64,000 bases of DNA from Streptomyces violaceusniger (GTDB lineage: Bacteria > Actinomycetota > Actinomycetes > Streptomycetales > Streptomycetaceae): contig BJHW01000001.1 of NCBI GenBank assembly GCA_005405945.1, positions 4,526,001 to 4,590,000 on the forward strand. The letters are read 5' to 3'. The translations under genes were made by a program, and so were the position numbers. Below the pieces are notes generated by a model. That model searched no databases, had not been told where the DNA came from, and saw only the letters and a list, made by a program, of their open reading frames with translations. Positions 1 through 27,900 of this stretch are shown here, one piece after another (position 1 is the first letter of the stretch; the number at the start of each line of letters is the position of its first letter).

Positions 1-1950
1 GCGCAACGCCACCACACGGGCCGCATCCTTCAGCGACAGGACTCCGGCCACACACGCCGCCGCGATCTCACCCTGCGAGTGGCCGACCACGGCCGCCGGG
101 ACGACCCCCAGCGAACGCCACAGCTCGGCCAGCGACACCATCACCGCGAACAGCACCGGCTGGACCACATCCACCCGATCCAGCGACGGCGCGCCCTCCG
201 CGCCCCGCAGCACCTCCACCAACGACCAGTCGGTGAACTCCGCGAGCGCGGCGGCGCATTCGTGGATACGGGCCGCGAAGACGGGCGAGGCGTCCATCAG
301 CCCCACCGCCATACCGGCCCACTGCGACCCCTGCCCCGGGAACACGAACGCCGTCTTGCCGGCCGTCCCGTTGCCCTGGACCAGCTGGGCCGCCGCCTCA
401 CCCCGGGCGAGTGCCGTCAGGGCGCGGGTGAAGTCCTCGCGGTCCGTGCCGACGAGCACCGCGCGCTGGTCGTGGACGGCGCGGGTGGTGGCCAGGGAGT
501 AGCCGACGTCGGCCGGGCGCGGGCCGCCCGGGTGGGCGTCGAGGTGGGCCAGCAGCCGCTCGGCCTGGGCGCTCAGCGCCGTCTCGCTCTTGCCGGAGAG
601 GATCCACGGCAGCGGACCCGGCGCGGGTGCGGTGGCGTCGGCGGCCGTGGGCCGCTCGGCCGGGGCCTGCTCGATGATGGTGTGCGCGTTGGTGCCGCTG
701 ATACCGAACGAGGACACCGCGGCGCGGCGCGGACGGCCGGTCTCCGGCCACTCCGTCTGCTCGGTGAGCAGCGACACCGCGCCCGCCGTCCAGTCCACGT
801 GCGGGGACGGCTCGTCCACGTGCAGGGTCCTGGGCAGCACGCCGTGCTCGATGGCCTTGACCATCTTGATGATCCCGGCGACACCGGCGGCGGCCTGGGT
901 GTGGCCGAAGTTGGACTTCACCGAGCCCAGCCAGAGCGGCTGGTCGTCGGTGTGCTCCTGGCCGTAGGTGGCGAGCAGCGCCTGCGCCTCGATCGGGTCG
1001 CCCAGCGTCGTACCGGTTCCATGTGCTTCCACGACGTCCACCTCCGAGGCGGACAGCCGGGCATTGGCGAGGGCCTGCCGGATGACGCGCTGCTGGGACG
1101 GGCCGTTGGGCGCCGTCAGACCGTTGGACGCGCCGTCCTGGTTGATCGCCGAGCCACGCACGACCGCGAGCACCGGGTGGCCGTTCCTGCGCGCGTCCGA
1201 CAGCCGCTCCACCAGCAGCATGCCGACGCCCTCGCCCCAGGCCGTGCCGTCGGCCGCGGCGGCGAAGGGCTTGCAGCGGCCGTCGGTCGCGAGGCCGCGC
1301 TGCTTGCTGAAGGCCACGAAGGTGCCGGGGGTGGCCATGACGGTGACACCGCCCGCGAGGGCGAGCGAGCATTCGCCGTTGCGCAGCGCCTGCACCGCCA
1401 TGTGCAGGGTGACCAGCGAGGACGAGCACGCCGTGTCGACCGTGACGGCAGGACCCTCGAGCCCGAAGGTGTACGACACCCGGCCCGAGGCGACGCTGCC
1501 GGAGCTGGCGGTGCCCATGTAGCCCTCGAGGCCGTCGGGGCGCGGTGCAGAAGCGTGCCGTAGTCGTTGTACATGACGCCGGTGTAGACACCGGTCCGGC
1601 TGCCGCGCACCGTCGCCGGGTCGATCCCGGCCCGCTCGAACGCCTCCCAGGTGGTCTCCAGCAGCAGCCGCTGCTGCGGGTCCATCGCCAGGGCCTCGCG
1701 CGGTGAGATGCCGAAGAAGACGGGGTCGAAGTGGTGGGCGTCGTGCAGGAATCCGCCGTTGCGAGCGTAGCTGGTGCCCTGCTGGTCGGGGTCGTCGTCG
1801 TAGAGCGACTCGATGTCCCAGCCGCGGTCGGTGGGCATGTCGGTGATGGCGTCCGCGCCGTCGGTGACCAGCTTCCACAGGTCCTCGGGCGAGGTCACCC
1901 CGCCGGGGAACCGGCAGCTCATCGCCACGATGGCGATCGGGTCGTCGTCG
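1..1950 (-). other. Gene E module 2 (partial): KS and start of a methylmalonyl-type AT
   Basis: KS 1950-680 has TACSSS (near 1432), EAHGTGT and NFGHTQ, with one base lost at 1537-1540. The region after it leads into an AT with the GQGSQWAGM entry motif and GHSQG near the left edge. The YASH/HAFH diagnostic motif is outside the window, so methylmalonyl specificity rests on GHSQG and on near-identity with the ATs of gene C. The reductive content of the module is not visible. Confidence 0.88.
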
Positions 1951-4900
1951 TGCGGGGTGGCGGCGGCCACGGGCGCGGCCGCGTCCTCCTGGCCGCCCTG
2001 GGCCTCGGCCCGCAGATACGCGGCGAGGGCGGCGGGGGTCGGGTAGTCGAAGATCAGCGTGGCGGGGAGCCGGACGCCGCTGACGGCGGTCAGACGGTTG
2101 CGCAGCTCCACGGCGGTGAGCGAGTCGAAGCCGACCTCGCTGAACGCGCGCTGGGGATCGACCGCCTCGGGCCCGGCGTAGCCGAGCACGGCCGCCACCT
2201 GCGTACGGACCAGGCCGAGGACGATGGCCTCGGCCTCGGCGCCGGACGCCGCCCCGGCCAGTTGCTGGGCGAGCGCGCCGGACCGCGCGGCCGCGGCGGC
2301 GGCCTGGGCCGCGCGGCGGGGCGGGACGCGGACCAGTCCGCGGAAGAGCGGTGGCAGCATTCCGGCGCTCGCCTGTGCCCGGAGGGCGGCCAGGTCGAGG
2401 GGCATCGGGACCAGCAGCGCGTCGTCCGTGGCGATCGCCAGGTCGAACAGTTCGCGGCCCTGGTCGGCGGTGATGGCGGCGATGCCGCCGCGCTGGAGGC
2501 GGGCGAGTTCCGCCTCGTCCAGGTCTCCGGCCATGCCGCCGGGCTCGGCCCACAGGCCCCAGGCGAGGGAGGTGGCGGGCAGGCCGCCCGCGCGGCGGTG
2601 CTGGGCAAGGGCGTCCAGGAAGGCGTTGGCCGCCGCGTAGTTGCCCTGTCCGGCGCCGCCGAAGACGCCTGCGGCTGAGCTGAACAGGATGAACGCGGAC
2701 AGGTCCGCGTCCTGGGTCAGCTCGTGCAGGTTCCACGCCGCGTCCGCCTTGGGGCGGAGGACGGTGGTGAACCGGTCGGGGGTGAGGGATGCGATGACGC
2801 CGTCGTCCAGGATGCCTGCGGTGTGCACGACGGCGGTGAGGGGGTGGTCGGCTGGGACGGTGGCGAGGGTCGCGGCGAGGGCGTCTCGGTCCGCTACGTC
2901 GCAGGCGGCCCAGTGGGCTTCGGCGCCCAGCTCGGAGAGTTCGGCGGTGAGTTCGGCGGCGCCGGGGGCGTTTTCGCCGCGGCGGCTGACCAGGAGGAGG
3001 TGGCGTACGCCGCGGTCGGTCACGAGGTGGCGGGCGAAGAGGGCGCCCAAGGTGCCGGACGCACCCGTGAGCAGGACCGTGCCGTTCGGGTTCCAATCGG
3101 GGGCTTGGTTCTCCGTCGGCGCGGTGGCGCGGGCCAGGCGGGGGCCTTGACCGTGCCTTCGCGTACCGCGAGTTCCTGTTCGCCGGATGCGAGGGCGGTG
3201 GGCAGGGCTTCGAGGGATTCCGGGTGGGTGTCGGTGTCCACCAGGATGATGCGGCCTGGGTTCTCCGACTGGGCGGAGCGGATGAGGCCGTGGGCGGCGG
3301 TGTGGGCGAGGTTGGCGGCGGAGGTGAGGATGACCAGGTGGGTGGTCGCGAAGCGGTTGTCGGCCAGCCAGGTTTGGAGCAGGTGCAGGGTCTGGGCCGT
3401 GGTCCGGTGTGCGGCTTCGGTGGGGCTTTCCCCTGTCCCGCCCTTCCCGAAACGTGGGGCTCCGCCCCAAGGCCCCGGTCCTCAAACGCCGGACGGGCTG
3501 GAGATGCCGCATCGGCCGAAGGCTCCGCCCCGAGCCCCGGTCCTCAAACGCCGGACGGGCTGGAGATGCCGCACCCGGGCGCCCTTCGGGCGTGTCCTCA
3601 ATCGCCGGACGGGCTTGATTTGCCGCACCCGGGCCGTCAAGCGCCGCACCGTCCGAGTGCGGCCCCGGACCGGCCTGATGTGCCAGGGACACCACCACGT
3701 ACTCCGGCAGCGGGGTTCCGGAAGCGGCGGCCTCGGCCAGCGCCTCCAGATCCGGGTAGGCGGTGTTGGGGCCTATCGCCGTCCAGGCATCCTTGGACAC
3801 CGGCTCGGACGTTGCCGGGATCGGGGTCCAGTCCACCGTGAACAGGGCGTCTGACGCGCCGCCCGGCGCCGTCAGCTGGTCCGGGGAGACCGTGCGCAGG
3901 GCCAGGCGGTCCACCGTGGCTACCGGGGCGCCCGTTACGTCGGCGAGCTGGAGGGACACCGTGCCGTTTCCGGCCGGTGACAGGCGGACGCGTACGGTGT
4001 CGGCGCCCACCGAGTGGATGCGGACGCCGGTCCAGGAGAAGGGGAGTCCGCCCTGGCCCGGGTTCTCGGTCAGGTCGCTGAGGCCGATGGTGTGCAGGAC
4101 GGCGTCCAGCAGGGCCGGGTGGAGGCCGAAGAGGGCGGCGCCGGGTTCGGTGTCCTCGGGGAGGGCGACCTCCGCGTAGACCTCGCCGTCGCCGCGCCAG
4201 GCGGCCCGTAGGCCCTGGAAGACCGGGCCGTAGCCGAAGCCCGCCTCGGCCAGGCCCTCGTACAGGCCGTCGGTCTCGATGCGCTCCGCCCCGGCGGGCG
4301 GCCAGGCGCTCAGGTCGAACGAACTCTCCACCGTGCCCGCCGCCAAGGCGCCCGTGGCGTGTCGCAGCCATGGCTCGTCGTCTCCGGCCTCGTCGGGGCG
4401 GGAGTGGAGGGCGAGGGTGCGGCGGCCGGTGTCGTCCTGGGCGCCCACGGCGATCTGGAGCTGGACCCCGCCCCGCTCGGGCAGGATCAGCGGGGCCTCC
4501 AGGGTGAGCTCCTCCACCACATCGCATCCGGCCCGCTCTCCGGCGCGCGCCGCGAGCTCCACGAACGCGGTGCCGGGCAGCAGTACCGCGCCCATGACGG
4601 CGTGGTCGGCCAGCCACGGGTGGGTGTCCAGCGCGAGCCGCCCGGTGAAGAGGAAGCCCTCCGCGTCGGCCAGGGAGACGGCCGTGCCGAGCAGCGGATG
4701 GTCGGCGGTGCCGAGGCCGAACGAGGAGGCGTCGCCGTAGGCGGTGCCCGCGTCCAGCCAGTAGTGCTCGCGCTGGAAGGCGTACGTGGGCAGCTCGACG
4801 CGCTCGGCGCCGGTGCCCGCGTAGTACGCCGCCCAGTCGGGGGCCGTGCCCCGGGTGTGCAGGGTGGCCAGGGCGGTGGTCAGGGTCTCGGCCTCGGGGC

Positions 4901-7521
4901 GGCCGGCCCGCAGGGCGGGGGCGAACGCCACGTGCTCGGACTCGCCCGCCAGGCACTCCTGGCCGAGCGCGGACAGCACACCGTCCGGGCCGAGTTCCAG
5001 GTAGGTGGTGACGCCCTGCGCCTCCATCGCGCGCATGCCGTCGAGGAAGCGCACGGCCTCGCGGACATGGCGGACCCAGAAGTCGGCGGTCGCGATCTCC
5101 GCGGCGGGCGCGATGCCGCCGGTGAGGTGGGAGACCACCGGGATCTTCGGGGCCTCGTACGTCAGGCTCTCCGCGACCTTGCGGAACGGCTCCAGCATCG
5201 GGTCCATCAGCGGCGAGTGGAACGCGTGGCTGACGGTGAGCCGCTTGGTCTTACGGCCCTGCGCCTCGAAACCGGACGCGATCTCCAGCGCCGCGTCCTC
5301 GTCGCCCGCGATGACCACCGACGTCGGGCCGTTGAGCGCGGCGATGCTCACCCGGTCGGTGAGCAGGGGCGTCACCTCGTCCTCGGACGCCTGGACGGCG
5401 ATCATCGCGCCACCGCCCGGCAGCCGCTGCATGAGGCGGCCCCGGGCCGCCACCAGCAGGGCGGCGGCGTCGAGCGAGAGCACCCCCGCGACATGCGCGG
5501 CGGCGATCTCGCCGATGGAGTGTCCGGAGACCACGTCCGGCTTCAGGCCCCAGGACTCGACGAGGCGGAAGAGGGCCACCTCGACGGCGAACAGCGCGGG
5601 CTGGGTGAAGCCGGTCCGGTCCAGCGCGGCGGCGTCGTCCCCGAACAGCACGTCCTTCAGGGGCTGTTCGAGACGCGGGTCGAGCGCGGCGCACACCGCG
5701 TCCAGCGCCTCCGCGAACGCCGGGTAGGTCTCGTACAGCTCGCGCCCCATGCCGAGGCGCTGGCTGCCCTGGCCGGTGAAGAGGAACGCCAGCTTGCCCC
5801 GGGTCTCCACGCCCTGGACCACGCCGGCGGCGGGCTCGCCGGTGGCGAGCGCGGCGAGGCGGTCGAGGAAGGTGGCGCGGTCACCGGCGATGACGGCGGC
5901 GCGGTTCTCCAGGGCGGCGCGGGTGGTGGCCAGGGAGTAGCCGAGGGACACCGGGTCCAACTCGGGGCGTTCGGCCACGTAGGCGTGGAGCCGGGCGGCC
6001 TGGGCGCGCAGGGCGTCCTCGCCCTTGCCGGACACCAGCCACGGCAGGAGGGGGAGGGTGCGGGGCGCCGTCGTCTCCGCTGCGGGGGCCTCCGTCGCCG
6101 TCGTCCCTTCGGCGGGGGCTCCTCGCCCCGGGGTCCTCCGCCGGGGCCTGCTCGATGATCAGGTGGGCGTTGGTGCCGCTGATGCCGAACGACGACACGG
6201 CGGCGCGGCGCGGACGGCCGGTCTCCGGCCACGGCCGGCCCTCGGTCAGCAGCGAGACGGCCCCGGACGACCAGTCGATGTGCGGCGACGGCTCGTCGAT
6301 GTGCAGGGACTTGGGCACATAGCCGTGCTCGATGGCCTTGACCATCTTGATGATCCCGGCGACACCGGCGGCGGCCTGGGTGTGGCCGACGTTGGACTTG
6401 ATGGAGCCGAGCAGCAGCGGCCGTTCGGCGGGCTTCTCCTTGCCGTACGTGGCGAGCAGCGCCTGCGCCTCGATCGGGTCGCCGAGGGTGGTGCCCGTGC
6501 CGTGCGCCTCGACCACGTCGATCTGCTCGGCCGTCAGCCGGGCGCTGTCGAGCGCCTGGCGGATGACCCGCTGCTGGGACGGGCCGTTGGGCGCGGTGAG
6601 GCCGTTGGACGCGCCGTCCTGGTTGATGGCCGAGCCACGGACGACGGCCAGCACCTTGTGGCCGTTGCGGCGTGCGTCCGACAGCCGCTCGACCAGCAGC
6701 ATGCCCGCGCCCTCGGACCAGCCGGTGCCGTCCGCCGACGCCGCGAAGGACTTGCAGCGGCCGTCGAAGGACAGTCCGCGCTGGCGGCTGAACTCGGTGA
6801 AGGTGCCGGGCGTCGACATCACCGTGACGCCGCCCGCGAGCGCCAGCGAGCACTCGCCGCCTCGCAGCGCCTGCATGGCCAGGTGCAGCGTCACCAGCGA
6901 CGAGGAGCACGCCGTGTCGACGGTGAGCGCGGGGCCCTCCAGGCCGAAGGTGTATGCCACCCGGCCGGAGGCGATGCTGCTGGAGCCGCCGGTGCCGAGG
7001 TAGCCCTCGACACCGGGCGGCACGGCGCGCAGCCGCGAGGCGTAGTCGTGGTACATGACGCCCGCGAAGACACCGGTACGGGTGCCGCGTACGGAGGTGG
7101 CGTCGATGCCCGCCCGCTCGAACACCTCCCAGGTGGTCTCCAGCAGCAGCCGCTGCTGGGGGTCCATCGCGAGGGCCTCGCGCGGATTGATGCCGAAGAA
7201 CGCCGGGTCGAAGTAGTTGGCGTCGTGGAGGAAACCGCCCTCCCGGACATAGCTCGTGCCCGCGCCGTCCGGATTGTCGTCGAAGAGCCGCCCGATGTCC
7301 CAGCCGCGGTCGGTGGGGAACTCGGAAATGCCGTCCCCGCCCTCGGACACCAGCCGCCACAGGTCCTCGGGCGAGCTGACCCCGCCCGGGTAACGGCAGC
7401 TCATGCCGACGATCGCGATGGGCTCCTGGTCCTCCGACTCCACCTCTTGCAGGCGGCGCCGGGTCTCGTGCAGGTCGGCGGTCACCCGCTTGAGAAAGTA
7501 GCGGAGCTTTTCCTCATTCAT
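1..7521 (-). CDS. Gene E: type I modular polyketide synthase, 5' part (KS-AT-DH-KR-ACP / KS-AT...), 3' end outside window (six apparent one-base deletions)
   Basis: PKS subunit starting at ATG 7519-7521 with docking helix EEKLRYFLKRVTADLHETRR, 74 nt after gene D. Module 1 is KS-AT(malonyl)-DH-KR-ACP. Module 2 shows KS and the first part of an AT with GHSQG, nearly identical to the methylmalonyl ATs of gene C, and runs off the left edge. The frame needs six single-base restorations: two between KS1 and AT1 (runs 6114-6118 and 6126-6129), two in the repeat of the KR linker (3528-3531 and 3441-3443), one at 3140-3144 (KR), and one at 1537-1540 (KS2). With them the conserved text continues throughout; for example KS2 regains GLEGYMGTASS after 1537. 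About 2,509 residues are visible. A terminal thioesterase, if any, would be beyond the edge. Confidence 0.88.
2030..7420 (-). other. Gene E module 1: KS-AT(malonyl)-DH-KR-ACP
   Basis: The KS has TACSSS near 6910 and both His. The KS-AT linker carries two lost bases; repaired, it reads EDPGGEEPPAEG and then leads into LPLLPWLVSGKG. The AT has GHSIG near 5520 and HAFH near 5225. The DH motif is intact (HAVMGAVLLP). The KR linker carries a repeat copy with an extra half-unit (3437-3682). The KR has TGASGTLGA, LDD and FSSAAGVFGG/NYAAAN. ACP Ser codon 2121-2123. Predicted output is a double bond. Confidence 0.9.
3437..3682 (-). repeat. Translated interspersed repeat, copy 5 (gene E module 1, DH-KR linker; three half-units)
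   Basis: The core GTCCGGCG(T/A)TTGAGGAC occurs three times, so one half-unit is duplicated. Repaired for two lost bases (3528-3531, 3441-3443), it encodes ARPAIEDTPEGRPG, ARPAFEDRGSGAEPSAD and ARPAFEDRGLGAEPHVSGR in the module's frame. Confidence 0.85.
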
Positions 7522-7531
7522 ACGTGCTTTT

Positions 7532-7536
7532 CCCTC
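7532..7536 (-). promoter_or_regulatory. Probable ribosome binding site of gene E
   Basis: GAGGG within GAGAGGGA, 10 nt before ATG 7521, in the 74-nt gap after the gene D stop. Nothing else is recognisable in that gap. Confidence 0.55.
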
Positions 7537-7595
7537 TCGAGGAATCCGGAAGACCTTGTCACTTCACGCCGGCTACGGTCACGGCCACGGTCACT

Positions 7596-24916
<17,321 letters not shown>

Positions 24917-24922
24917 TGGAGT

Positions 24923-24928
24923 CTCACC
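24923..24928 (-). promoter_or_regulatory. Weak ribosome binding site of gene D
   Basis: GGTGAG, 6 nt before ATG 24916. The upstream alternative ATG (24931) is preceded by GAGAAG only one base away, too close to act, which slightly favours the 24916 start. The gene C to gene D gap is 40-56 nt depending on the start. Confidence 0.4.
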
Positions 24929-24972
24929 CATGCTTCTCGTCACAAACCTTGCGCCCGCGGACCCATCGATCC

Positions 24973-27900
24973 TTAGATTCCGAGTTCCTTGTCGATGAAG
25001 GCGAAGACCTCGTCGGGCGTCGCCTCCTGCAACTTCTCCGTCACGCCGCCGTCGCCGTCGGCCGCCTCGGCATCGGCCGTACGGGGCTCCGCCCACTTCG
25101 CCGCGAGGTCCCGCAGCCGGGCCGCGATGTCGTCCCGTGCCGCGCTGTCGGGGTCCAGGACGGACAGCGCGGACTCCAGCGCGTCGAGCTCCGCGAGCCC
25201 GGGCGCCGCGGCCGTGCCGCCGTCGCCCACGATCCGGCCGCACAGGAACTCGGCGAGCGCCGCCGGGGTCGGGTAGTCGAAGACCAGCGTGGCGGGCAGC
25301 TTCTGTCCGGTGGCGGCGGTCAGCCGGTTGCGCAGCTCCAGCGCGATGAGCGAGTCGAAGCCCAGCTCCTTGAACGCCCGCCCGGCGCCGACCTCGTCGG
25401 TCGAGGGGTGGCCGAGCGCGGCGGCCGCGCTTGAACGCACGACCTCGAGGACGACCAGCGACTGCTCGGCCCGGGAGATCCCGGCCAGCCGCTCGCGCAG
25501 CGCGTCCGCCGGGGACCCGTCGGAGGCCGCGCCGGGCTCACCGGCCGGGCCGCCGGTCTCCCGCAGCCGCTTGACCTCCGGCAGCTCGCCGATGAGCGGG
25601 CTGGGGCGGACCGCCGTGTAGCCGTGGGCGAAGCGGTCCCACTGGATGTCGGCGACGGCCACGACCGTGTCCGCGTGGTCCAGGGCCCGCTGGAGCGCCG
25701 TGATCGCGGCGTGCGGGGCCATCGCCGGGACACCGCCCCGGTCCAGCCGCTCGCCGATGGCGCCGTCGGCGGCCAGACCCGTCTCGCCCCAGCGGCCCCA
25801 GGCCACCGAGGTGGCGGGCAGGCCCGCCGCGCGGCGCCGCTCGGCCAGCGCGTCGAGATAGGCGTTGGCCGCCGCGTAGTTGCCCTGTCCGGCGTCGCCG
25901 AGGGTGCCCGCGATACCGGAGAACAGCACGAACGCGGACAGGTCCAGATCGCGGGTCAGCTCGTCCAGATGGCGCGCCGCGTCGGCCTTGGGGCCGAGGA
26001 CGGTGGCGAACCGCTCCGGGGTGAGCGCGTCCAGGACACCGTCGTCCAGGACGCCCGCGGCGTGCATGACCGCCGTGAGCGGCCGGTCGGCCGGGATGGC
26101 GGCGAGCAGCGTCTCGACGGCCTTGCGGTCGGCCACGTCGCACGCGGCGACGGTGACCTCGGCGCCCAGCTCGATCAGCTCCTCCCGCAGTTCGGCAGCG
26201 CCCGGGGCGTCCAGGCCTCGGCGGCTGGTGAGCACCAGGTGCTCGGCGCCGCCTGCGGCCAGCCAGCGCGCCACATGGGCACCCAGCGCGCCCGTACCGC
26301 CGGTGACCAGCGTCGTACCGGACGGCTTCCACGACCGTACGGCGGGCGCGCCGGCCAGCGGGGCGTGGGCGAGCCTGCGGGCGAACACCCCGGCCGCGCG
26401 CACCGCGAGCTGGTCCTCGCCGTCGGCCCCGGCGAGCACCCCGGCGAGCCGGGCCAGCGCCCGCTCGTCGGGCGCACCGGGCAGGTCCACCAGACCGCCC
26501 CAGCGCTCCGGGTACTCCAGGGCGGCGGTTCGGCCGAGCCCCCAGACGAGCGCCTGCTCGGGGATTCCACCTGGTCCGCCTGGCCGACGGCGACCGCGCC
26601 CCGGGTGGCGCACCACAGCGGCGCGTCCACCCCGGCGTCGCCGAGTGCCTGGATCAGCACGGCGGTACCGACCAGCCCGGCGCTGACACCGTCGGTGCCG
26701 GGCGCGGTGCCCGTGTCGAAGGCGAGCAGCGACAGCACACCCGAGACGGCTCCGGCGTCGGCCAGCTCCTCGCGCACCAGGCGGGTCAGCGACGCGCGGT
26801 CCGACTCCACGGCGGCCGGGGTGATCTGCCGCACCTCGGCGCCGCGTTCGGTGAGCATCCGCACCGCGCCGAGCGTCCAGTCGTCGATGGCGGCGGACTC
26901 GGGCACGGCCAACAGCCAGGTCCCGGACAGCCGGGGCGCTTGGGCGTCCGTCAGGGAGGTCCAGGTCACGCGGTAGCGCCAGCCGTCCACCGTGGACTGC
27001 TCGCGGGCCTGCTTGCGCCACGACGCCAGGGCGGGCAGGACGGCGCCGAGCGAGGACCGCTCGCCGTCGTCCTCGAACGCGAGGGTGTCGGCCAGCGACT
27101 CCAGGTCCTCGCGCTCGACGGCCTCCCAGAAGCGGGCGTCCACGGCGTCGGACGGCGCGCCCGACGCGTCGGCCGGGGCGTCGGCCGCCCGCGGCCAGTA
27201 GCTCTGGTGCTGGAAGGCGTACGTGGGCAGCTCGACGCGGGTCGCGCCCGTCCCCTCGTACACCGCCGCCCAGTCCACGGCCACGCCCCGCGTCCACGCC
27301 TCGCCCAGCGAGGTGTAGAAGCGGTCGAGGCCGCCCTCGTCACGGCGCAGCGACCCGATCGCGGCGGCCTCACGGCCCGCGTCCTCGGCAGTCTCCTGCA
27401 CACCCACCGTCAGCACCGGGTGCGCACTGGACTCGATGAACGCCCCGAAGCCCTCGTCCAGCAGCCGCCGGACCGCGCCCTCCAGCTCGACGGTGCGACG
27501 GAGGTTGGTGAACCAGTACTCGGCATCCAGCTCCGGGCCCTCGACCCACTCCCCGTCACCGTCGACAGGAACGGCACCTGGGCGTTCTTCGGCTGTACGG
27601 GGGCCAGCAGCTCCAGCAGCTCCTCGCGGAGGAGTTCCACCTGCGCGGAGTGCGAGGCGTAGTCCACCGGCACCCGGCGCGCCCGCACCTCATCGGCCTC
27701 GCACGCGGCGATCAGCTCATCCAGCGCCTCGGGCTCACCCGAAACCACCACCGACGACGGCCCGTTGACCGCCGCCACCGAGATCCGCTCCTCGCCCCAC
27801 GGCGCGATCCGCTCCCGTACCACCGCCACCGGCAGCGCCACCGACACCATGCCACCCTTGCCCGCCAACACCCGGCCGATCGCCTGACTGCGCAACGCCA

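Noticed and set aside
7522..7595. Promoter or terminator in the intergenic gaps (also 24917-24972, 34615-34679, 56974-57024)
   Set aside because: The gaps are 51-74 nt and show only start-proximal Shine-Dalgarno-like bases. I see no convincing -10/-35 pair or stem followed by T-run.
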